64,000 bases of DNA from Pelargonium tetragonum (Eukaryota; Streptophyta; Magnoliopsida; Geraniales; Geraniaceae). Below the pieces are notes generated by a model, which saw only the letters and a list, made by a program, of their open reading frames with translations, was not told the DNA's origin and searched no databases. Of the stretch, positions 49,201 through 63,465 are shown one piece after another. The position numbers and the translations under genes are program-made. How positions within the stretch are numbered: position 1 is the stretch's first letter; each line of letters starts with the position of its first letter. Where the stretch lies: assembly GCA_036897445.1 (NCBI GenBank), contig JAYMTL010000027.1:1-64000 (forward strand). Reading direction: 5' to 3'.

Positions 49201-51997
49201 AACTCAGGTATATTTATCTCACAACAGGGTTTTTTACTGACTAATCTGGACCAGTAAAAAAACAGGGGCTTAAACCAGAGTGTTCTAAGCTCTTAAGCTC
49301 TAACTAGTAAAGTAGAGGAGGAATTCAATTTAACAAAAATTCCGGAAAGGTAATCAAGTGAACGGGGATGTACTTAAGTTTCCCTTTTCCTATAAAGTAA
49401 GCCATATCTAAGAGTCTCTTCCGGAATTTGAAGTCAATCCTTTATTGGGGGTTCTCCATAGATCCTAAATTTCTCTTTAACTAACAATTTATAAGTAGCT
49501 CACTCTTCTAGATATTCTAATCAAAGTTAAGTACAAAATCACTTAGGTAAATTTCTTTCTCCTTTAGCATCGGGTGGGTTTCTTTTTAGCTATTACTAGC
49601 ATTTAAGCGGGACTCCTAAAAAAAGAAATTTCTTAGATTCTGCTTTGAGCTTATAAGGGTTTTGCTAAGCAGCATTTCTGATTGGGGAGTTTGACCTTCC
49701 GCATATATATGGAATTCCCTTATTTAAATTTGTTTTCAAAAGAGGAGAACTTTTTTAGTTTAAGATTAAGGGCTCTAAGGGAATACCGGGGGGGTAGCCT
49801 AGGCTTTGTGTTGGTAAGGGAGCTCTTTTTAGGGGCAAGTCAAAGCTTCGATTTTAAAAGTAATAGGCATAGCAGAGGTTTGTAACTAAAATAAGTTAAC
49901 AGGTAGCTATCCTAGTCCATAAATTAACTTCAAGAACTATTCACAACTAGGAAGGGGCTCTTTAGAAAGCCAAGAAGAGTTAAGTTGTTAAGTCAATAAG
50001 AGTAACAAAGTTAAGAGGGGACTTCATGCCTATATGTATGTACTACAAAGCTTCCACCCCTTAGTCCCGAACTACTTAACCGCGTAGTACTGACTAAATA
50101 CAATTGGGTGTCCCTTCTTTTTTGCGCGCATACTATGCATCCTGCTTATAGACTTTATAGACAATCTCTTTTCGCGGGTTAATCCTTAGAGTATGCTTGA
50201 GTTAGTAACGCGATGGTTAAAGTAAAAAGACTCTGGTAACTCTACGGCTATACTTGGGTAGCTTCTATAGGGTATATTATACAGCTTCTTGATTAGATAA
50301 CAAGGACTCTTGGCGTAGTATACGAACAAGTATACCATTTACAAGGTTTCTTGCAAGTTTTTTTATAGGAATGCCGGATTCAAAGCATAGAAGGGGCCGG
50401 GTAGATTTGCATTAAATGGGATCTCAAGAGCCTCCAATAAAGACTCGCATTTCGCAAATAGAATAGGGAGCTAAAAACCGCCTAGAAAGAGCAAGAGTAT
50501 GAATGAACCAAACAAAGAACGAACAAAGTCTAGGCAATTTTGGAGGCAGAGAGAATAGGACCCTGAGGCGAGATTACTGGACTACTATAAGAATTTCTTT
50601 AAGGAACCGAAATCATTCGAGCTGCTCTAAACTAGGAAGAGAAAAAGCAACTACGCACCTCGATCGGGAACAAAGGAATTTGTAAGAGACTAAACGGGCC
50701 CCTTTTTAGCCAATGACTTTTGAGAGAACTCTCTTGTTGCCACTAAGCGACTAAGGAGAATCTTAATCGAAAAAAAGGAAGCGTACTGGAGCTAGAGACT
50801 AGAAAAAAGAAAATTCTGACTAATCCGGAACTAAGAGTTTCAATATTTTTGGGGGTTCTTCACTTAGGAAGATTTTTCAGGTTAGCCGGTTTCCTCTGTA
50901 GGTGTAATTGTTGGTCTTAACGTAAGGTGGTCAATACTAAGACTGAACGATAAGGAATTTAGAAAAAGCATAGGAGATAAAGGGGCCTTTAGTACTAAAT
51001 ATAGCGTCTATTTCTTCAAGATACAAATCAAAGCCTTTTCCTTAGGGAGTTAGCTAGGAAAGGATTTTTATTACAAGGTCATTTTACTTTCTAGACTTCG
51101 GTAGGTTCGAAACAAGACAAGGAATCGAAGATATTTAAAAAGTTTCGTTTCACTTATGGTATCCGGTATAGAAGAGGGTTTCTTTCTTGTTACTATTCCT
51201 GTATTATTCTGGTTAAAGGTAGATTAAGGCTTTTGGGGGCTTAAGAAAACTGCCAGGAAACAGAGTTTAGGGTTTTTACAGTAATACGAGTTAGTAAGAG
51301 GGGATCCCTTTTTTGGAGCAAGTCAAACAAACTTCTTTTTTTAGGGTAAAGAATAGTTCTCCTTTTTAGCATTTTCAAAGTTAGGTAGGGTAACAACAAG
51401 GTAGCTAAGGGGAGTGATTTTTTTGGGTTTGCTAGATATCTAAAGGTCTAAATTTATAGGGATTTTCTATAAAGTAATAAAGTAGTTAAGAATCTCGTAC
51501 AGCAAAGGATTAAGAAACAGATACTGACCTAAGATAAACTCTTTAACAGTAACCTTTTTATAAAAGTAGGTAAAGTAGCCCCAGAATACAGGGAAAATCT
51601 TAAGGGGGCTTCTAAATCTAAAAAATTCTCCTTGCTACTCATTTGAACCTACGACTTCGTCGCCTTTTGACTAATGACGTACTTGTAAACTTGTAATCAG
51701 TTAATAGACACAATCTCTAAAGGTTTCACCTCTTAACTTATATTAACTGACTTATAGAAACCTTTTTGAGTAACATAATACTAACGCATTACCTTATCTA
51801 AGCTCTTTTGTTCTACTGACTAACAGACTCTTATATAGGAATATTCCACTTACTTTATACACTTACTACTAATCCAGGCTTTTTCTCTATATAAGCTATT
51901 TTCCCTTCTTTAAAGCCCTTTTGCCCTATTTGAACCTAGACTTTTCCAAGTGCATGAATTTTTTTTTACAAAATGAACCCCGTTTTTCTAATTTTTA

Positions 51998-52010
51998 CGG
52001 AGCTACTCCG
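51998..52010. repeat. Hairpin CGGAG-CTA-CTCCG
   Basis: A five-base perfect stem surrounds a three-base loop; a typical member of the dispersed family. Confidence 0.5.
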
Positions 52011-55000
52011 ATTTGTTTAGAGGTATGGGAGTTGCACCCGTTCCCCCAAGGCATTTCCTACTGCGATAGATTTTTCAACTACTAAAATTTTTAGACCCGG
52101 ATTCTAAGGTCTCCTCTAAAGTTGGTGTGAATATTAATATATTAGATAGGGCTAAACGCCGCCCTTGAGGATTGTTAAGAAGTTTTTATATAGAAGGGGG
52201 CTCCCTAGTCCAGTTTAGAGTAATTGAGGGAATCTTAAGTGTATAAAATAGAAAAAGGCCTTAATTTATAGAGATCCGGGTTATACTACTTTCACTGGCA
52301 AACTTTTAGGTATAAACGGGTCCCTTTTTTTAAAGACAAGGTAAGTTAAAGTGATTAAACAAAAAAATCTACTTGTTGCACAAGAATCTGGAACTTTTAA
52401 AATAGCAGGGAAAATTCTTAGCGCAGCGCCAAAAAAAGAAATTTAAGAAAAGTGAAAGGGTTAGTACTTTTAGGGGTTGCTATTCCTCTTTGAGAACTCC
52501 GGTGCATTTAAGTATAATTCCTGGTCTGGGGATTCTCCTCGAATCTAAACTCAGTTGTGAATGATTCAAAAAGCTTTTACTAGAAACTTTTGGAAGATTT
52601 GATCGGATCCTTTTAGAAATTCCCGTATACTCCTTAATATATAGCAATACCTTAACACTTACTACCAAGGTTATGCCCTCAACCTTTCTCTTGTTTATTT
52701 CTGAACTAGTCATTTTAAAAAGAGAATGCGAGAAGCTTTTATCGTTCTGATTCATAGTTCCTAAATACTTTCATACTTATCGAGCGCTCAGGAGTTCTAT
52801 GCCGAGCTATAGCTAGTCTTTTGCGGGGAATACTCTATTGAGGCATACAGAAGCCTATTTACTGTTTAAAGCCTAATTGAATCCGGATATTTTACAAATT
52901 GCCCATTTTTCGGGAGTTGTTTTGACCCGTAAAGAGGGAACTATCTCTTAAGTTTAAGTGTGAGTACTGCACCTAATTTAGTAATTTAGTTTGGTGTTTT
53001 TTTTATAAGTCTTATTCCAGGTGGAAACTTTTTTGTAATTGTGACAGGATTTATACCTAAACAAGAATTCGGTAAATAACTAAAGCTCTCAGGAAAGTCT
53101 CCTATTCAATTTTATCCAAGCAATTCCAATTTAAGTAAGAAAGAAGCAAGGCAAGAGGTTATCAGAACTTTAGTGGAGAGGCAGCTGCCTAAATAATCAA
53201 GGAATCCAGGGACAAAGTCTAAATCGAAGAAAACAAAAAGTGCTTATTAGATAAACAGGAGTTATGTAACAAGAAAAAAAGGCTCCTTTTTGAGCGAGAA
53301 ATACTATACAAGTTGCTTAGCAGAACCTAAAAAGTAAGCAACATTAGAAGACACAAGGAACTACTAAAAATCATAGCAAGCAGCTTTTAGATATCCAAGT
53401 TTTTATCCGGAATAAAAAGAAAAAAGGGATTCTAAGGGGTCTTTTATTATATAAAATAAAAAATCTTTAAGGACCCCTCATGAATTTACATATCGAGAAC
53501 TCAAGTTTTCATATAGGATTTAGCTGAAGTTGAAGTCGTCCTACCTAATGGGTTCTAAATGAAAGTTTTTGTAATCAAAGAGCTACTATAAACTTTAACT
53601 TCTTAAAGAGTACTCTATCAAAATTTTATGCTTAAGTAGCTTCATTTTTGTTCCTAAAAAAATGTAGTCATAATTAGAAGTCCTATGTAAGCCCCTCGGG
53701 TTAGTCAAATATGAAAGAAATGCTAAAAGAGAACTGGTTCCAGTCAAGGCTGGGTCAAGGTACTGTAATTAGAAAGAAAGTTTCTCCTTATAATCCAATT
53801 AATGTATAACCAAACCGCATTTTAGACTTCATTGCTAGCACAGAAAAAACTTTACGCTACAATATTTTGATGTTCTGGATTCGAAGTGTGTCAAGATTTA
53901 GGTATTATTATTTACTTGTTCGCAAATACTTAAAGCCTCGACTCAGGGTCCTATGCTTGGGGAGTTAAAAAGGGTTCCACTTGAAGACTCATTATTTAAA
54001 GAATAAAATGAGACGTAACAGCTCTAAGTGGATGCATATTTTTAAGGAGCTATAAGATTATGTTTCAGAGAAAGTAAACAAAAATTTTTTTTTCCTAAAA
54101 GTATAAAGTAGGAGAGAAGCTATACAGAAAAGGTTTTTCGGGGTTTAGTTTCCTAAATTTGCTAATTTAAAGTAATATTGGATATTTTTCAAGGATTCGG
54201 TATTTCTAAATAAACTCGAAGTATTTAACTAATAGGTTAGTTAGCTGCCTTTTTCGAGAGGAACCTTTAATGCCGAAAAGGAATAACTTGTTACTCGTAA
54301 TGGTAAATCTAGAAAGACTCGATACTTATGTCTCAGTCCTGACAAGTCGAGTAGAGACTTCTTAAGTGAAAGTTTATTCTTGGGATATTATTAAAAGAGT
54401 TCTCCGTAAAAAGAGTAGTTAATCGGGGGAGACCCTTGTTTGTTCCATAAGTCGAGAAAAATATACATTGAGAATCGACAGGAAAATCCGAATGGTAGAG
54501 AAAATCCGGGAATCGGAAGAATGCTGATGTTTAAGTCCAGATTAATTAAATAGAAATATACAGCCACTTCTATTACGCACCTATACAAACAAGAGCTCTC
54601 AAAGCAGATATTTCAATCTTTTTTAGTTAATACCCAGCTTAAAGAAGAATAATAAAGAACACTTAAGTACTTCTTACCTATTGTATCCACTTTGATTATG
54701 ATGAAAAGACTTAGTTAGTTTATTTTGAAGGAGTTTTTTACTAGTATACTAAAATGAGACTATTCTTGCTGAGGTAAAAGATTTACAAGTAAGGAAGACT
54801 TGATAACACAAAAGTAATAAGGGATGATTTTTCTAGACCGGGCACTCTAGTTTACTAGTTTAACAGTAAAGGTTGCAATAGCCCAACTCTACCTACTACA
54901 CTTTTCTGCATTGGTAAGAGTCCTTATAAAGTAAAGGAAATCTTGGCTAGATAAACCCCCATTTATATAAATATATAAATGCAAACTCTAACAGATAAAA

Positions 55001-58000
55001 AGGTAAACCTAAATTAAAAACATTGTAGCTATTCGCTGCTTTCTAAACGGGTATGAATAGGCAACTCTTCAGAGAGACTCAGTACTCATAAGATTTCATC
55101 TTGAAAACGACTTGATTTTTATATAGTTATATAGTGCTCCGGGTATGATAAAGAAGTACTTAAGGAGCTACCTTAGAAGCGAAGTCGAAGTTAAACTATC
55201 GATAAAAGCAAAGTACAAGGGACCCCTGAAGCGTGTTTTAGTGCATTAAAACGGGTAGAATTTGTTTTTTTCCTAAGTTACTGTACTTATTTTCGACTAA
55301 TAAAAAAATATCTACTGCAAAGTAAGAGGAAATTCCTACTAAGCAAAAGAGTCCTTGCCAAAACTAATGTATTGAGATTGAAAAATTTTATAAAGGCTAA
55401 AGGAAAGAGACGTTTTAGATATTCCTATATGAACTTGTTGGGAGGACTTTGTAAGAAACTAACTAGGGCATATTTAAGAATGAGCACGGGATTACTTCTC
55501 GCTTAATGAGCTTCTTTAGAGGCATTTTTGCTTATATATTCGGATTACTCGCAACAGCGTGCAGTTAATAAGGATATATTATATTAGAGGATCGAAAATT
55601 CCTAAAATTCTTGTGAAATAGGATTCCCTTACTGTAGACTTTAATTCCTAACTCAAAGCTGTAAGACTTCTAGGCCTTGTAAAGTCTTTTTCTCTTGCAA
55701 AAAGACTCAAAGGTTAATTTCTTATTAAACAAAAGAATTCTCTTAAGAGGGCTCCTTCAAACTAGGAAGACTTACACAGGATTCCGTTATCCTTGGTAGC
55801 CTAATAAAATCTCCTGCTTATACTCACTTTATCCTTAGAAAGACAAGAGTGCACTAAACTTATCCGAAGGGTGTGTAGGATACCTCGAGGATCCTCTTTA
55901 TTATTTACATATTATACGCCTTATTTTATTAACTAACCAAAGGGACTCCCCTCACCCCAACCTTAGACATTTCTAGAAGCAAAAGAATTTCCTTACTCTG
56001 ATAAGGAATCCTTAACTTCTCCGCCGCAAATGTAAAGCCAAACAAAGTTTAAGTCTAATATTTTATAAGTATAAAAAGGAGTACCTCGTAATTTTAATGA
56101 CTCTCTATCTTGAAATCTTGAAAAATAAGTCCCGGATTTTTAGGTGAAACTTTCGTATTAGTATTTTTGCCAGGCTTCGTTACTATACCTTAGTAACAAA
56201 ACTCGAACAGGCCCACTTTCCTTGTACTTTGTAGTACTCCTAATTACGGGGGTCCCTCTTGCAGAGTCAAACCATACCTAAAATTACAAGCTTATTTAGG
56301 TTTATGATAATAAATAATTCAAGGTTTATACTGGAATAGTTCTTGAGTGTTAATTCCCTGGTTACAAGGTGCCCTACCCTGTAAAGTAAAGACTGTAAAT
56401 TAAGGAAATAAAGAGCATAAAAGTGAATTTGAAAGGGCTTTCAATCAAGAGAGGAATTTTTATGTTGGAGTTTTTAGAAAATCTTACCCCGACCCATGTA
56501 TTAACAAATGGGATTAACAAGAGGGAGGAAAAGAGGCGCTAGAAAGGGAACCTTTGTATTCTATCTAACGCGGGTTGCAATAGCAGAGATTCCTTCTTTT
56601 CATAAGAAATTGGCATTGTGTCTCAAGGGGCTCTTTTGAATACCAGGGCTGCCTAACTATTCTATTTTATAGCAAGGGCATGAGGAAGTACAACAAGGTC
56701 AGAAATCCAGGGAATCCCAAGAAACCGGAATTACTTAACTAAAATACAAGGGAGGGAAATATATACATATACAAAAAAGAAACCCATAGGGGATTAAATG
56801 CCATTTTTGTAATATAAAGAGCACAAAATCCTCGGGACCTAAAGGACTTCTAAATCGAGAATTATTTATAATTGTTAATTGTATAAATATTCGACATATT
56901 TTAAAAAGGGGGAACACAAGAACGAACTCTTAGAAGCTCTGTCGTTAGTAATTTTTAGTAAATTTAATTAGACGTTTCTGCTATATTTAGACTATTCGAG
57001 ATAAAATGCGTAAGCTTAATCAGAGAAGTTGGACTCTCCTCAGTTTTAGTTTCTTGTACCAGACACATTTCAAATTCTTTAGGCCTTTTTTATTTATGGG
57101 ATTGAACTTACACCTGTGAAGCTAATTCTTGTCTTGAAAGGCTTTCCATTGGAAACTGAGTAATTAAGATTGCAGTAAAAGATTTTCATTTATTTAAGGA
57201 AGGTTTTGGGCTATAATAGGACACATAGGGTTTACAAGATAGAGATACAACTCCTCAAGAAAAGCTTACCCTTGTTTAGAGAAAATTTCGATCTCACAAG
57301 TCAATTTATACAAAGAAAGGACATAAGAAGAAGAAAACTCCTCGTTCCACTAATGCAACCTGTTATCTTTGAAGCTGCTAGGTTTCCCACTAGAAAGGGG
57401 AAGTAAAAAAGAGGAATGATTATTTCTATTGCTACTTATTTATAAACTCAATGTTTAGATAATGCCTAGTTTATGGACTATTCTCGATGCAATTATCCTA
57501 GAAAAAGTCTTAGAATATTCCAACAAAGCTTAAGTAGTCAAGGAAACAGGCAAAGAATTTTATTCATATTGTACTTGCATTTATAAATTTTAGAGAGAAT
57601 CTAGTTCAGTAGGATTTTTAGAATTCTGGAAAAGCACATAAAGCGTTGACTAAGACCTAGCAAGACAAAGATAGCGGGGCTGCTTCATCCACTCTCCTAT
57701 GAAATATATTAACCTTCTTAAGTATTCTAGGATTATTTACTTTTTGGTTATTCCTGGTTTAAGTCAAAAAAGAATTGGAATTCCTTTTTTTTGTGCATTA
57801 AAATCGGCTTTAGCTTATATCTATTCTATGTATGATTCTTTTTTGAATTTGCTTAGGTTTTCTGTACTATTTAAATGCGTAATTCCACGGGTGTTTTACT
57901 TATAAGTTTGGGTTAGCTTATAATTTAGTAAAAAAGGAGCAAAGGATTCCTAATCTAATAAACAACTTATACAGGGCTTTTAAAGTACCCTGAACCCGTA

Positions 58001-58468
58001 ATAAAGGCCTAGTCTAACGTCAAAGCAATTGTCTTAATCAATAAAGCAAGCTTACCTCCTCTTTTTTATACCCAGGTTTTCGCTCTTAGACGGTCATTTT
58101 TAAATAAGTCAAGCCCTCCCAAAATTTCTTCATTAACAATAAAATCTCGGGTTACACTTATATTTATATAAAGTAAGTCAAATGAGAGACAATATTAGCC
58201 TATTAAAGCAAAGTTAAGCTCTACTAGAAAGATTCGTAATTTCAGTCCAGTAGTATATCTTTTGCCTCTTTTAAATGTAGGCAGAATCCTGGGGTTTTAA
58301 TTCCCTAAGTCAAATTTCATCTATATAAATAGAGCTTCTCTATTGTACCCTTTCCAGGTAATATAGAGAAGATGTAGGAGATATAGGATCCGGTTAAAGT
58401 TAAATAAGCGCTTAAGAAAATATCTAATGAAAAAGTTTAGGGTAATACTTCGGAAAGCCCTGAGGTTT

Positions 58469-58487
58469 TAGGTTCGAACGAACCCTA
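58469..58487. repeat. Hairpin GGTTC-GAAC-GAACC
   Basis: GGTTC and GAACC pair around GAAC, with TA/TA extending the stem past one unpaired C. The core resembles a tRNA T-arm, but no other tRNA parts are in register, so I call it only a hairpin. Confidence 0.45.
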
Positions 58488-61103
58488 GATATTAATTTCT
58501 TTTAGTTTTTTTTGTACTTGGTTAGCTAGAGATTTTAGGCTTGATTCTAAATAACTTTTTTAAGTCCCTACGAAAGTTAATTAAAGGGTTCGCAGCACAA
58601 GAGTACTAATAGTGTGCCCTTTAAAATAGATAATCTGCAATTTTGTAATAGCATCTTCAAGGATTTCTTTCTTCTAAATTTCCCGATCCTAGCTTTCTTT
58701 AACTGCCATTATCGAGCTTTTTTTAAGCACAAGGTATTTGGTTTTGAATCAATAGACTAAAGCTGCGTCAGAGTTGTAGTATCTCATAAAGTCTAAATAG
58801 GAAGTCCTGAAGAAAAATATACTCGACTAGTTTTAGAACTTTCCCTGCTTTTTATATTGGAGAAGTTTTTGCAAGTATTGAAATTAATCAGTACCTATGT
58901 CTAAGAGTTAATCTCGATTTTTATAAGTAGTATCAACCGATTCGTACCAAGGCTTCTGGAAAAATTCTTAAATAAAGAGGGGTCTCTTTGCTTTGGAAAG
59001 CTGTTGGCTTCCTATTCTTATGAGTTTTATATAAAGATATAAAGAAGTCGGGTAAACTGCAAATAGTTTTTTTTAAGAAAAGCTCAATTCTGTTACTTAC
59101 AAGTATAGGGCTAGCACACTTCTTAAAGCAAGAGGTTTCTATATGTATCACTAAAATAGTGTGTGTATTTATTATCAGGCAACTCCTTTTGAAAAATCAT
59201 CCTTTTACTTTCGACCTAACAACTTAACTCCGAAGTTTATTAATATATAATATAGGAGATTTTGAACCTACATTTCGGTCATTTAGAAGCAGTACGCTAC
59301 CCTTTGTCTAGGCTAGAGAGGAGAGACCTTTATTCCTGCAAACCTTTGCCTTCTATCCACTTAAATTTGGCAATTTCCTTTCTCTAACACATCCTGTATA
59401 TCCAATCCAATGCAGTAATTGGAAAAGACTCCCTTATGAGGGTTTTACTTAGTTATTACAAGGTCCCAGCCCTTGTCTAACAAGAGACAGGTCCAGTATC
59501 TCTGAAGCGTAGCGAGGTAATGTAATTAAGGGCATTCTAGTATTATGGACATACAGGATAACACATATACACCCAATGCTTTTGTGTATTTAAGTACCTC
59601 ATTTCATCATTATGTTACAAGCCCCAGAAAGAAATAAGAAGGAATCCAGTATATTTAGTTTCTAATAAATAGGGAAATTCTGAGTAGTATAATGTAAGTG
59701 ATATGTCTTTTCTTTCTTACTTTACTAAATTAAGATACAGAAAAAAGAGGTAAACAAATTAACTTTAGAGTTTTCTATTCTAGAGGGTTCTTTTAACTAA
59801 GAAATTCAGGAATAAAGGATACTCTTAGTTTACTTCAAAAAGTCTATCTTATTAAAAAATCCCTAGGCAAACTGCCTCGAATTTTCTTTGCACAAGTATC
59901 TAACAGCGGATTAACCAAAACTAGGTATTGAAAAGAATTTAGTAAGCTAAGGATATGTAAAAGTGTTGTATAGCTAAGACTTAATCCCTTTTATAGAAAG
60001 AATTCTGCCGATTGAAACCCATTATTACAAGGCTGAAGTTTAGTTACCTTCTAACTGCAGTTTCCTAGCTAGGCTAAGCGCTGAGTTTGATCATATCAAA
60101 GGATTGAGATTTTCTTATTTAAAAGGTTCAACAAAAGTATATTTACAAGCTTCCTAACAAGTTTTCCGGCTTAAACTTTAGGTAGATGTGTTTCATATAC
60201 TTTATTATAATTTTTCCTCACTTAACAAGTAATAGGGACTTTATCTAAATCTCATTGTACCTCACCTCATGATTAGACCAAGTACCCGCGACCCCCCTTA
60301 GTAAAATACATTTCTGGTCCGATTAGAAGTTAATTAAAAGAAAAGAGGAAGAACTCAGTTATTATGGTACCAACGAGCATTAACACAGAGTTGCGTTAAC
60401 CCGGTTAGAACAAAATCTCAAAATATTTTATGAATTTTATAAAAAGGAAATTTCTTAGTAAGTTACTTCCGGTAGTTTGCGTAAAAGTACTAGCATAATG
60501 TTTAAACGCTTTTCTTCTTACAAAGCAATCTTGCCGGCTCTCTTTAATAAATTAAACCTTGTCATACTTTATAGGCCTAAGAGCCTTGTAGCTCTGTTTT
60601 GAGTTATAAGCTTAGAATAAGGATGTTTTTTAACTCCTAATTTTATATTCCAATTCCCTTTTAAAGTCAAGTTACAGGATTGCCAAACACTTCCTTTTTT
60701 TACTTTTTATAAGTACCCCCTCGCTTTTTATTTAATTACAGGGTTTACGTTTTTTCAACTGACTAGTATCAAGATTTAGTAGATACAGGTATAGCTGCTC
60801 CAGCTTTAGAAAACCATTTAAGGACCTCTGGTTAATTGTTAATGGCGATTTCCTTAAATTACCAATTGCACTATTTTGCTTTTAAATGGGTTCTTTAAGA
60901 AGCACGAGAGTACTTTTGAACTTAAATAAGGCATTATTAATTTTAGATATTGCTAACAAGACTTTTAGACCTTTGAAAGCTCTATATTATCTTGTGTGCT
61001 AATAGGAATCCTTATTGATAAAAGTAACTGTTCTCAGATAAAGCAATAGTTATCCCTTTAAGATTAAGAGACCTGTTTAAGGCAATATAGGGGTCAACGC
61101 TTA

Positions 61104-61160
61104 TGGGTTTATATCCTTACTGAATTGGAGCGTTTTGCTAATGGTAAGGATATAAACCCA
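61104..61160. repeat. 17-bp perfect inverted repeat, 23-bp spacer
   Basis: The left arm 61104-61120 (TGGGTTTATATCCTTAC) and the right arm 61144-61160 are exact reverse complements. The 23-base spacer (61121-61143) has no symmetry, and pairing stops sharply at both ends. This is the longest perfect inverted repeat I found. A match this long is not expected at this distance by chance. It does not have the GG/CC core of the dispersed palindromes, so it is probably a separate kind of event, such as a short inverted duplication or the ends of a very small element. There are no evident target-site duplications. Confidence 0.8.
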
Positions 61161-62709
61161 ATAGAATTTTGTATTTTAGCTGCAGCTTCTGGAACTCCGG
61201 CTTGGGTTAAGTCGATAAAGGCCTCTTCAACTCTTAAATATATTCTGTTCCTTACTCTGAAAGTATCCACAGCTCGAGACTAAAGAAAAGTTAATGGATA
61301 CAACTCCAGTAAAAAAAGCTCTACAAACGAGGGCTAATAAGATGGATTGCAATTCATATCCAAATCTAAGTATGACAAGCACTATAAAGATTTTTACTGC
61401 ACCTAAAGTTATAGAGACTTACTTCTGTAGGGTATACATACGAAAAGGGAATATCGAGCACCTTCGTTAAACTAGTGCAGTCAGTGGATAGTGTTAATAT
61501 AGAGAAACCCGCCTAATAGGGGATAAAAACCTTATGCTAGTTGTCAGAGGTTCTAATGTACTTCTAGACTTTCTAAAGTCAGCTATGGGTAGGTGCTAGA
61601 ATTATGTCTATTTACATTATAAATAGTTATTTTCTTGTTACAATTTTAAGAGGAAAAGCTCTATTTTAAAGTTCCCCTGTTATGGATCGGGCTAACAGTT
61701 TTTATAAGTATAAGATTCCGGAGAGCTTAAAAAAAAATGAAGTCGAGTCGGTATATTATATAATAAATAGATTGGGTGCAAAGAAATTCTTCTAATTGCA
61801 GACTCCTCTTCTCAAAGGAAAGGGTGCTAGCTTATGCATCGTACAGGTTTTTTGCTTTATACACATAAAAAAATCTTTAGTTTAACAAAAAAGAATACAA
61901 AAAATTCAAGCCAGCCAAGGGAAAGGCCTTTAGAGAGTGTAGCAAAAAAAGTCTAACTCAATTCCCGGCTGATGAAGAACTGCTAACAACGGGTACTCGA
62001 CCGCCACCCTAATTATGCCCCCCGGATCAAGAAACAAGTCAAAATTCTTAGAAAAGTCCAAGGGAAAACTCATTTTTTTAGAGCACAAATAGAACTAGAT
62101 TCCGCCTAGTTAGAACTACCTTTTACAAAAACCGGGTAGCTTAGGTGTAACAATTAAAAACTTGATAAACCAGCGACTCACTGAATTAAGAGCTTAAATA
62201 AAGAGCACTACAAAAACTTAAATACTGTCTTAGTCTTGACTTAGTGAATTATATATCCGTACATTTCATTTCTGATAAGCATTACCGTAGTTGATGAGAG
62301 AACTCCTTAGTTTATAAGTCAAGAATTTTTTGGATCTCCTCTTACAGATTTTCCGCTATGCGATAGAGAAGGCCTTGGTTAGCTTTAGAATATAGAATAT
62401 CGTGCTTTGTTTTAGATGCTCAATTCCGCTATTCATTTTATTGCATCTACCTTGATGTGTAATCAGAGCCACTGTCTTCGATATTTTTGGTCGAAACCGC
62501 TAAACAAGCAAGAACTGCAATTTGTCTAGAGGTGAAGGAAAAATAATATGAATCCAGCTCTAGGCTACTCCTAACTCTTTAGTGACACAACTAGTTTCAC
62601 TGGATAATTTTTGTAAATCTTTCTTGTATATCCTGTAAAAGGAAACAAATATAAAACCCCGAGAGGCTCCCTAAGGAATTTTGCTCGGATGTATTACGCA
62701 CGCCCACTC

Positions 62710-62793
62710 TAGTAAACTAAAAAAGCTAGTTAAAATAAAAAGAAGTTTCCTTAGTAAACTAAAAAAGCTAGTTAAAATAAAAAGAAGTTTCCT
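62710..62793. repeat. 42-bp perfect tandem duplication
   Basis: Copies 62710-62751 and 62752-62793 are identical over 42 bases. The unit begins TAGTAAACTAAAAAAGCTAG and ends GAAGTTTCCT. No difference between copies means the duplication is recent relative to the surrounding sequence, or that the copies are kept identical. It is the only long direct repeat I saw. Confidence 0.85.
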
Positions 62794-63465
62794 TTTATAA
62801 TTACACACTAACTTCAATATTGAATATACGAGAGTCCTATACTTTACTTTCCAAATTTATAATAGAGGTATAGTTTTGTGAATTTGAGTTAGTTACACTT
62901 TTTAAGAATTTCCGCATACAATTATTTGTATTCTCCTAAAACTTTCATTTAGTTGTTTGCTTCGTAATTTTTAAAGAGGAGCCAAAATTGAGAGGATTCG
63001 TGTAGCTAGGAATTTTAAGTAAGATAGAAGTGTTCTTTGTTAAGTACTTTTTAGACTCTCCGAAGAAACCCTATAAAAGAAAAGAATCGCGGTTAAAACT
63101 TATATACTTTGTCCTACGAGTAAATATATACCCCGCTTTAAGAAGCTCCGGGAAAGCTCTACCAATAAAAAGAATCTGGTGTTAATTCGTTCTATAAAGT
63201 ACAGGAATTCTTCGTTGCCTTAACTTACTAAGATCCATGTCCTAAGTTACTTAACTCCTAAAATATGCTGGTAGAGGGTTGGACTATTCGACAAACTCTC
63301 TGGGCCTTACTTAATTCTTATAAATTCACTTTTTTAAGGTAGGGGCTCCCATCCCTAATTATACCTCGTAAAATTTAATAAGAGTTTTCAAAAGCCTTAC
63401 TAATCCAGGATTTAGGATAAACTGTGTAATTTTAGGCGTCCAGCCAGAGTCATTTGAATATGTTT

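Larger units (their letters stand above)
43731..61103. other. Non-coding, mostly hairpin-rich
   Basis: No gene was recognised in this 17-kb stretch. It holds hairpins at 44821-44842, 51998-52010 and 58469-58487, a 9-bp tandem duplication at 46265-46282 and dense dispersed palindromes, especially 52-54.6 kb. The part 50.9-51.5 kb and the pyrimidine-rich 51.65-51.9 kb have fewer. Frame 57699-57905 (+) is 68 codons, starts with ATG and is hydrophobic, but T-rich DNA gives such frames readily, so I do not call it a gene. Confidence 0.5.

Noticed and set aside
50499-51527. A + frame that reads protein-like with scattered TAA/TAG, and no TGA from 50820 to 51524 (235 codons), suggesting reassigned stops
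   Set aside because: About 12 TAA/TAG remain in those codons. A hand count of 134 codons shows no codon-position bias (GC about 38, 34 and 35% at positions 1-3). With six frames and this length, one TGA-free run is expected by chance.
57699-57905. 68-codon hydrophobic ORF with ATG start, + strand
   Set aside because: T-rich sequence makes hydrophobic frames easily; there is no family match, no neighbour gene and no change of texture. Not called as a gene.
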